DNA from: an uncultured Mycoplasma sp.
Lineage (GTDB): Bacteria > Bacillota_I > Bacilli_A > Mycoplasmatales > Metamycoplasmataceae
Length of the DNA: 10,777 nt
NCBI GenBank assembly: GCA_947041065.1
Contig: CAMRCV010000008.1
Span: forward strand, 1 to 10,777
Direction: 5' to 3'
Notes under the pieces: model-generated
Told to the model about the DNA's origin: nothing
The model's database searches: none
Seen by the model: the letters and a program-made list of their open reading frames with translations, nothing else
Part shown: piece by piece, positions 6,409 through 10,777 of the stretch
How the letters are laid out: each line of letters starts with the position of its first letter
Numbering within the stretch: the stretch's first letter is position 1
Made by a program: the position numbers and the translations under genes

Positions 6409-7518
6409 ATGTCAAAATTTTCTAGAAACAACAAAAATGAATTACAAAATAATCAAGAATTTATGAATAACTCACCAATGAACGGGGCACAACAAATGAA
6501 TGGACAAAGACCAATAAACGGACCGCAACAAATGAATCAAAATCAAATGGGTCAAAGACCGATGAATGGAGCACAACCAATGAATGGACAAAGACCAATG
6601 AACCCAAATCAAATGGGTCCTAGACCAATGATGAATAATGGACAACCAATGAATCCAAATCAAATGGGACCTAGACCAATGAACGGACCTCAACAAATGA
6701 ATCCAAATCAAATGGGACCTAGACCAATGATGAATAACGGACCCCAAATGAATGCTCCAAGACCAATTAACATTTCTTCTCCAGTAAATGGACAACACAA
6801 TTCTAATCAAATTAATGCTATTAATGCTCCAAGACCTATGGGTCATCAACAAATGACAGGGATGGTTAATTTAAACACAGGTGAATTTATACCAAACATG
6901 CAAGCGCAAGTTAATGCTCCAAGACCTGTTATGCAACAACCAAAAGTTAATCCAAATCAAATGAATGCAGGGATGATGAATTTAAACACAGGTGAATTTA
7001 TACCCAACATGCAAGCACCACAACAAATGAACACAGGTCTTGTTAATTTAAACACAGGTGAATTTATACCTAACATGCAAGCGCAACCACAAATGAATCA
7101 AAATCAAATGGCACAAAGACCAATGCAACCACAAATGAATGCTCCAAGACCAATCATTGTTCCTCAACCAATTAATCCAAATCAAATGAATACAGCAATG
7201 ATTGATTTTAATCAACAAAGTCATCCAAGACCAATTATTGTTCCTCAACAATTAGATACAGATATGATAGCTACAAACTTAATTAACATTGATCAAATGC
7301 AATCAAAAAACAATCCATTCTATGACCCTACAATGAATACTTTTGAATTTGATTTTACAAATGGCGGAGATGATTTATCGTCAGATTATTTTGGAAAAAT
7401 AGAAATTGATTTAAAGTTGGAAGAACTGCAAAGAATATACAGTAGTAATTTAATTTCAAGTGAAGAATACATCATCAAAAAGAAAGATTTAGTTAAAAAA
7501 GCCTTAGATAAATTATAG
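6409..7518 (+). CDS. Asn/Gln/Pro/Met-rich repeat protein with SHOCT-like C-terminus, function unknown
   Basis: I do not recognise this 369-residue protein as a named gene. Three parts are visible. Residues about 24-119 are a degenerate repeat of units such as PNQMGPRPMMNNG and QQMNG, dominated by Asn, Gln, Pro and Met. Residues 120-320 contain recurrent NAPRP motifs and three copies of a 16-residue unit (151-166, 188-203, 210-225). Residues 334-369 (DLKLEELQRIY, then NLISSEEYIIKKKDLVKK) resemble the short helical SHOCT-type C-terminal domain with its 'G-I-I-T-E-E-E-F-x-x-K-K' pattern. There is no Cys, no Trp, and no signal peptide or membrane segment, so it should be cytosolic and largely disordered. 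I start at ATG 6409; a GTG two codons earlier is possible, and no clear Shine-Dalgarno is seen. It lies 35 bases before dnaJ. A structural, scaffold or chaperone-client role would be inference only. Confidence 0.85.
   Translation: MSKFSRNNKNELQNNQEFMNNSPMNGAQQMNGQRPINGPQQMNQNQMGQRPMNGAQPMNGQRPMNPNQMGPRPMMNNGQPMNPNQMGPRPMNGPQQMNPNQMGPRPMMNNGPQMNAPRPINISSPVNGQHNSNQINAINAPRPMGHQQMTGMVNLNTGEFIPNMQAQVNAPRPVMQQPKVNPNQMNAGMMNLNTGEFIPNMQAPQQMNTGLVNLNTGEFIPNMQAQPQMNQNQMAQRPMQPQMNAPRPIIVPQPINPNQMNTAMIDFNQQSHPRPIIVPQQLDTDMIATNLINIDQMQSKNNPFYDPTMNTFEFDFTNGGDDLSSDYFGKIEIDLKLEELQRIYSSNLISSEEYIIKKKDLVKKALDKL
6478..6765 (+). repeat. Degenerate Asn/Gln/Pro/Met coding repeats
   Basis: Short tandem-like coding units recur here. 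The clearest is NQMGPRPM, whose DNA (CAAATGGG, then ACCTAGACCAATGA or close to it) is seen at about 6610, 6660 and 6709, with related versions near 6543 and 6577. Units are spaced irregularly and mixed with NGQRPMN and PQQMN. They look like unequal-crossover products. The opposite strand is open over this repeat only because the repeat lacks the relevant stop patterns. Confidence 0.8.
6859..7083 (+). repeat. Three copies of a 48-base coding repeat
   Basis: Copies lie at 6859-6906, 6970-7017 and 7036-7083, each encoding a version of GMVNLNTGEFIPNMQA (the second begins GMMN, the third GLVN). From the Asn codon onward the DNA is identical in all three for 26 bases. Over the last 39 bases the copies differ only at two third-codon positions, so the duplications are recent or homogenised. 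Spacing between copies is 63 and 18 bases. A possible decayed fourth unit (AMIDFN) lies near 7195. Confidence 0.9.
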
Positions 7519-7520
7519 TA

Positions 7521-7553
7521 ATTTAAAATAATAAATATGGTAATATTTTAAAT
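7521..7553 (+). promoter_or_regulatory. Probable dnaJ promoter within a 10-bp inverted repeat
   Basis: Arms ATTTAAAATA (7521-7530) and TATTTTAAAT (7544-7553) are perfect inverted repeats separated by 13 bases, and the right arm ends exactly at the dnaJ ATG. Between and overlapping them is an extended -10 (TG at 7538-7539, then TAATAT at 7541-7546). Its end is seven bases before the ATG, so initiation there would give a leaderless or nearly leaderless mRNA. No Shine-Dalgarno precedes dnaJ, which fits. The arms contain only A and T, so chance remains possible in this base composition. Confidence 0.5.
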
Positions 7554-8681
7554 ATGAATAAAAATAAAAAAGATTATTATGAAGTTTTAGGTGTTCCAAA
7601 AACAGCCGACACTAAAGAGATAAAACAAGCTTATAGAAAACTAGCTATGAAGTATCATCCAGATAAAAATTCTTCTCCTGAAGGTGAAGAAAAATTCAAA
7701 GAGGTAAATGAAGCTCATGAACATTTATCAGATGATGATAAAAGAAAAGAATATGATACATATGGCCACAATGGTCCAGGATTTGGTGGAGGCCAAGGTG
7801 GATTTGGACAAGGTTTTGCTCAAGGTGGATTTGGAGATTTTTTTAGTGATGTTTTCGGTGGAGGATTTAATCCTTTTGGTTCTCATGGTAAATCAAGACA
7901 AAATAAAAACAGTAAATTAAAAGGTGATACTCTTCAAGCTAAAATTGAGATTAGTTTTTTAGACTCAGTTTTAGGAAAAGAGTTTTCTGAAAAATTAACT
8001 AAATATAGCACATGTGGTAATTGTTCTGGTTCAGGAGCAAATTCAAAAGACGACTTAAAAACATGTTCAACATGTAATGGAACTGGTGAACAAACTAGAA
8101 GAATCCAAACACCTTTTGGACAAATGGTTGAACAAGTTTCTTGTAGGCCTTGTAATGGTGAAGGGAAAACTATTCTCAAAAAATGTCATGAATGTCATGG
8201 TAATGGAATTATTAAATCAGTTGGTACACCTCAAATTAAAATTCCTGGAGGAATAAGAGAAGGTCAAACATTAATTATTCAAGGATACGGTGGACCTGGT
8301 AAAAATGGTGGAGAATCTGGTGATTTAATTTTAATCGTTGGAATTGCAAAACATAATCACTATACAAGAGATGGAGATAATATTCTTTTAGATTTTCCCG
8401 TTTCATTCATCAGCATAATCAATGAAGATACATTGACAATTCCTACACCTTATGGAACTGAAGAAATTGTTCTTAAACAAGAAATTAAATCTGGAACAAT
8501 TGTTAACATTAAAAAAAGAGGTTTCAAGAATCTTGAAACTGGTGTTTATGGTGATTTAAAATTAAATATTAAAATTTTTATCCCTAAAATTAAAGACAAA
8601 GAACGTCATGAAGTATCTGAAATTTTAAAAAATGTGAAGAACAAAACTCACGAAGAATGACTTGCAAAAGTTAAAAAATAA
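7554..8681 (+). CDS. dnaJ: Chaperone DnaJ (type I Hsp40)
   Basis: DnaJ delivers unfolded clients to DnaK and stimulates its ATPase. The 375-residue protein has all type I parts in order: a J domain (1-70) with HPD at 35-37, a Gly/Phe-rich linker (about 75-112), and a zinc-binding domain. That domain has four CxxCxGxG repeats starting at Cys154, 171, 197 and 211; the client-binding C-terminal domains follow. The standard-code stop at 8658-8660 is a TGA Trp, and the true end adds WLAKVKK before TAA. The partner gene dnaK is not next to it here; the immediate neighbours are the repeat protein upstream and a small unknown gene nine bases downstream. No CIRCE operator is visible. The start has no Shine-Dalgarno but has a well-placed extended -10, suggesting a leaderless transcript. 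Confidence 0.97.
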
Positions 8682-8690
8682 ATTATTTTT

Positions 8691-9089
8691 ATGGATAAAG
8701 ACACTAGAGTAAAAAAATGAATGAAATATCGTGAAGAAATATTGGAAAACAAAAATATCCGAGAATCTCTTGTTAACACAAATGGAGAATTTAAAAAACA
8801 ATATGACAAAATTACTACGATTTTTCATAACATTGATTTTGATCAAAACGAAAATACTGTTTCTAGAATTGATTCAATAGATTTAAAAACTCAATTAAAA
8901 ATTGCTGAAATTGATAAATTGTTAATTTCTGTAAATAACATTGAAAAAAGAAGTGGTAAAAAAAATGATGAAAAGAACTATAATTGCAATAAGTATGATA
9001 AATTTATTGCGAAGTATTTTGTTGATGAAATCAAAAAAGATGATGAATTAGATAAAATAAAAGTCACTAAAATAGAATTAGGGAAGTAA
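8691..9089 (+). CDS. Small charged protein of unknown function
   Basis: I do not recognise this 132-residue protein. The frame starts at ATG 8691, includes one TGA Trp (KKWMKY), and runs to TAA at 9087-9089. It is rich in Lys, Asp, Glu, Asn and Ile, lacks a signal peptide or membrane segment, and is predicted to be mostly helical by composition (residues 60-85, DLKTQLKIAEIDKLLISVNNIEK, are a plausible amphipathic helix). Only one Cys is present and no metal or nucleotide motif is visible. It sits between dnaJ (nine bases away) and cmk (five bases away) with no terminator or promoter between them, so it is probably co-transcribed and real. No clear ribosome-binding site is seen; coupling to dnaJ termination is likely. 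If the upstream TGA were misread as a stop, the frame would wrongly begin at 8721. Confidence 0.8.
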
Positions 9090-9094
9090 TTATT

Positions 9095-9766
9095 ATGAGG
9101 AAAATTAATATTGCCATTGATGGGCCTTCTGGAGTAGGTAAAAGTACTATCGCTAAAACTATTTCTGAAAAATTAGATTATCTTTTTATCAATACTGGTT
9201 TGATGTATAGATCAATTTCTTATTTTTGTATAGAAAACAAAATTGACATTCATAATGAAAGAGAAGTTGTTAAACATCTTAATCAAATAAACTTAAATCT
9301 TTTACCTCAAGAACAAATTACTTTAAATAACGTTAACATAACTAAACATCTTAGAGAAGAAGAAATATCAATTTCAGCTTCTACAATTGCTAGCTACAAA
9401 GAAGTAAGAAAATTTTGTGTTTTGAAACAACAAAAATATACAATTAATAAAGGTGTTATCATGGAAGGTAGAGATATTGGTAGTGTGGTAATTCCTGATG
9501 CAGAATTAAAAATTTTTTTAAATGCTAATTTATCAATCAGATCTCAAAGAAGAATTAAACAACTTCAAACAGTCAATATTGAATGTGATGAAAAAACTGT
9601 CATGGAAAATATTTTAAAAAGAGATGAGTTTGATGCCAATAGAACCAATGACCCTTTAAAAAAAATGTCAGATGCAATTGAAATTGATACTTCCAATATT
9701 GAAATTACAGAAGTGGTTAATAAAATAATTGAATTGGCAATGGAAAGAATAAATAATGAACAATAA
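9095..9766 (+). CDS. cmk: Cytidylate (CMP/dCMP) kinase
   Basis: Cmk phosphorylates CMP and dCMP to the diphosphates using ATP, a step in CTP/dCTP supply and in recycling CMP from phospholipid synthesis. The 223-residue length fits the family. It has the P-loop GPSGVGKST (10-18), the NTGLMYR substrate-binding motif (33-39), [20 protein letters not shown] with the GRDIG CMP-binding motif, and the SQRRIKQL lid arginines. Late conserved [15 protein letters not shown] matches the typical 'RD..DS.R..SPL' segment. AGGG lies 11 bases before the ATG. The end overlaps the start of der by 11 bases; cmk followed by der is a common pairing in Firmicutes and mollicutes. Confidence 0.97.
   Translation: MRKINIAIDGPSGVGKSTIAKTISEKLDYLFINTGLMYRSISYFCIENKIDIHNEREVVKHLNQINLNLLPQEQITLNNVNITKHLREEEISISASTIASYKEVRKFCVLKQQKYTINKGVIMEGRDIGSVVIPDAELKIFLNANLSIRSQRRIKQLQTVNIECDEKTVMENILKRDEFDANRTNDPLKKMSDAIEIDTSNIEITEVVNKIIELAMERINNEQ
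9742..9747 (+). promoter_or_regulatory. Ribosome binding site of der
   Basis: GGAAAG within the last codons of cmk stands eight bases before the ATG at 9756. It supports the overlapping start of der and coupled translation with cmk. Confidence 0.6.
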
Positions 9767-10777
9767 TCTAGTCGCAATAATCGGAAGACCCAATGTAGGG
9801 AAAAGTACTCTTTATAATAGAATCATCGGAAAAAGAACATCTATTGTTTATGATGAGCCAGGAGTTACTAGAGATCGTTTGTATCATAAAGTAAGTTGAT
9901 TAAATCAGCAATTTACTGTTATTGATACAGGAGGAATTAGTACTGAAAAAAAACCTTTTTTAGAAGATATTAAAATACAAGCACAAATAGCTATTGAAGA
10001 AGCCCTTGTTGTTGTTTTTGTTTTGGACGGTCGTATGGATGTTACTAAGGAAGACTTTCATGTAATTGATTTAATTAGAAAAAGTGGTAAAAAAATTATT
10101 ATTGCCGCTAACAAAACAGAAGGTAACAAATCATTCGATCCATCTATTTATACATTGGGAGTAGATGATATATTACCTATTTCAGCTCTTCACGGAGAAG
10201 GTGTTGGAGAATTATTAGAAACTATTTTTCAAGAATTTGAAGGAAATGACGATGCTGCAGAAGATAACTTTAAACTTTCAATAATTGGGAAACCTAATGC
10301 AGGTAAAAGTAGTTTATTGAATAAATTGCTAAAAGAAGAAAGAGCTATCGTTTCAGAAATTGCCGGAACAACTAGAGATTCAATCAATTCCAAGTTAATT
10401 ATTGGTGAAGAAGAATTTGAAATAATCGATACTGCCGGAATTAATAGAAAATCAAAATTAGTAGAATCAATTGATCATTATGCTCTAGGTAGAGCTTTTA
10501 ATTCATTAGATGAAAGTAATCTTGCACTCTTGATGATTGATGCAACTAATGAACTTTCTCATTTTGATGCTAGAATTGCTGGTTATGCAATGGAAGTTAA
10601 AAAACCAATTATCATAGTTATTAATAAATGAGACTTAATTCAAAAAGATACATACACAATGGTTGAATATGAGAAAAAAGTCAGAAAAGAATTTAAATTC
10701 ATGTCTTGAGCACCAATTATTTTCATTTCTGCTTTAACAGGAAGTAAATTAGAAAAATTACTTGCTGAAATTTTGGT
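9756..10777 (+). CDS. der: Ribosome-assembly GTPase Der (EngA), 3' end outside window
   Basis: Der has two tandem GTPase domains and a C-terminal KH-like domain and acts in assembly of the 50S subunit. About 340 residues are present; the family is about 435-440, so the KH-like domain lies past the right edge. The first G domain has GRPNVGKST (10-18), GVTRD, DTGGI and, in place of NKxD, the sequence NKTE (119-122). The second has GKPNAGKSS (178-186), GTTRD, DTAGI, NKWD (290-293) and ISALTGS. Three TGA codons are Trp (VSWLNQ, NKWD, MSWAPI); standard-code reading would break the gene before residue 90 and inside the second NKxD motif. It overlaps the end of cmk by 11 bases. Confidence 0.97.

Noticed and set aside
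6383..6411. CIRCE heat-shock operator near GAGTGTGTA upstream of the repeat-protein gene
   Set aside because: Only one imperfect half-site matches GAGTGCTAA, and no TTAGCACTC partner is found nine bases away.
6472..6852. Open frame of 126 codons on the minus strand, rich in His, Trp, Ser and Ile
   Set aside because: It is the antisense of the Asn/Gln/Pro/Met repeats; its own repeats mirror those units, it uses TGG Trp codons unlike every real gene here, and it has no ribosome-binding site.
7048..7251. Open frame of 67 codons on the minus strand
   Set aside because: It is another antisense shadow of the repeat protein, with many TGG Trp codons and no supporting start signal.
7708..7920. Met-rich 70-codon frame overlapping dnaJ in another frame
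   Set aside because: It lies entirely within the J-domain and Gly/Phe linker coding sequence and is a product of the GGA/GGT-rich repeat.
9565..9777. Minus-strand frame of 70 codons opposite cmk
   Set aside because: It is antisense to the conserved C-terminal part of cmk and lacks start signals.
1..10777. Search for a CRISPR array, insertion sequence, prophage, restriction or toxin-antitoxin genes
   Set aside because: Nothing of these kinds is visible; almost every base is assigned to housekeeping genes or the repeat protein.

Overview
This is a very A+T-rich segment of a mollicute (Mycoplasma-type) chromosome that uses genetic code 4. Open frames repeatedly stop at TGA exactly where the protein family needs tryptophan, and reading TGA as Trp restores full-length genes. 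I placed 22 Trp codons in the coding regions; all are TGA and none is TGG. I cannot fix the species from the sequence. The split of dnaJ from dnaK and the gene order may help place it by synteny.

Left block, minus strand (about 1-6319). In transcription order it reads tRNA-Thr(GGU), acpS, plsC, scpA, scpB, an RluC/RluD-family pseudouridine synthase, gatC, gatA and gatB (cut by the window's left edge). Gaps range from 28 bases down to short overlaps, and no terminator is visible inside, so it looks like one long operon starting at a promoter near 6343-6348. It combines activation of acyl carrier protein and phosphatidate synthesis, the kleisin and winged-helix subunits of the SMC complex, rRNA modification, and the amidotransferase that makes Gln-tRNA(Gln) and/or Asn-tRNA(Asn).

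Right block, plus strand (about 6371-10777). It diverges from the left block across an 89-base intergenic region. The first gene (6409-7518) encodes an unusual Asn/Gln/Pro/Met-rich repeat protein that ends in a SHOCT-like helical segment. Then come dnaJ (type I Hsp40), a small unrecognised protein, cmk (cytidylate kinase) and der (double-domain ribosome-assembly GTPase, cut by the right edge). The genes from dnaJ to der are 5-9 bases apart or overlap.

Most of the window is ordinary housekeeping. I see no CRISPR array, insertion sequence, prophage, toxin-antitoxin or defence cassette. The parts that merit a second look are the repeat protein beside dnaJ, the extended -10 and 10-bp inverted repeat abutting the dnaJ start codon, the Lys/Glu/Gln-rich tail on PlsC, the tRNA/acpS junction, and the unrecognised 132-residue protein.
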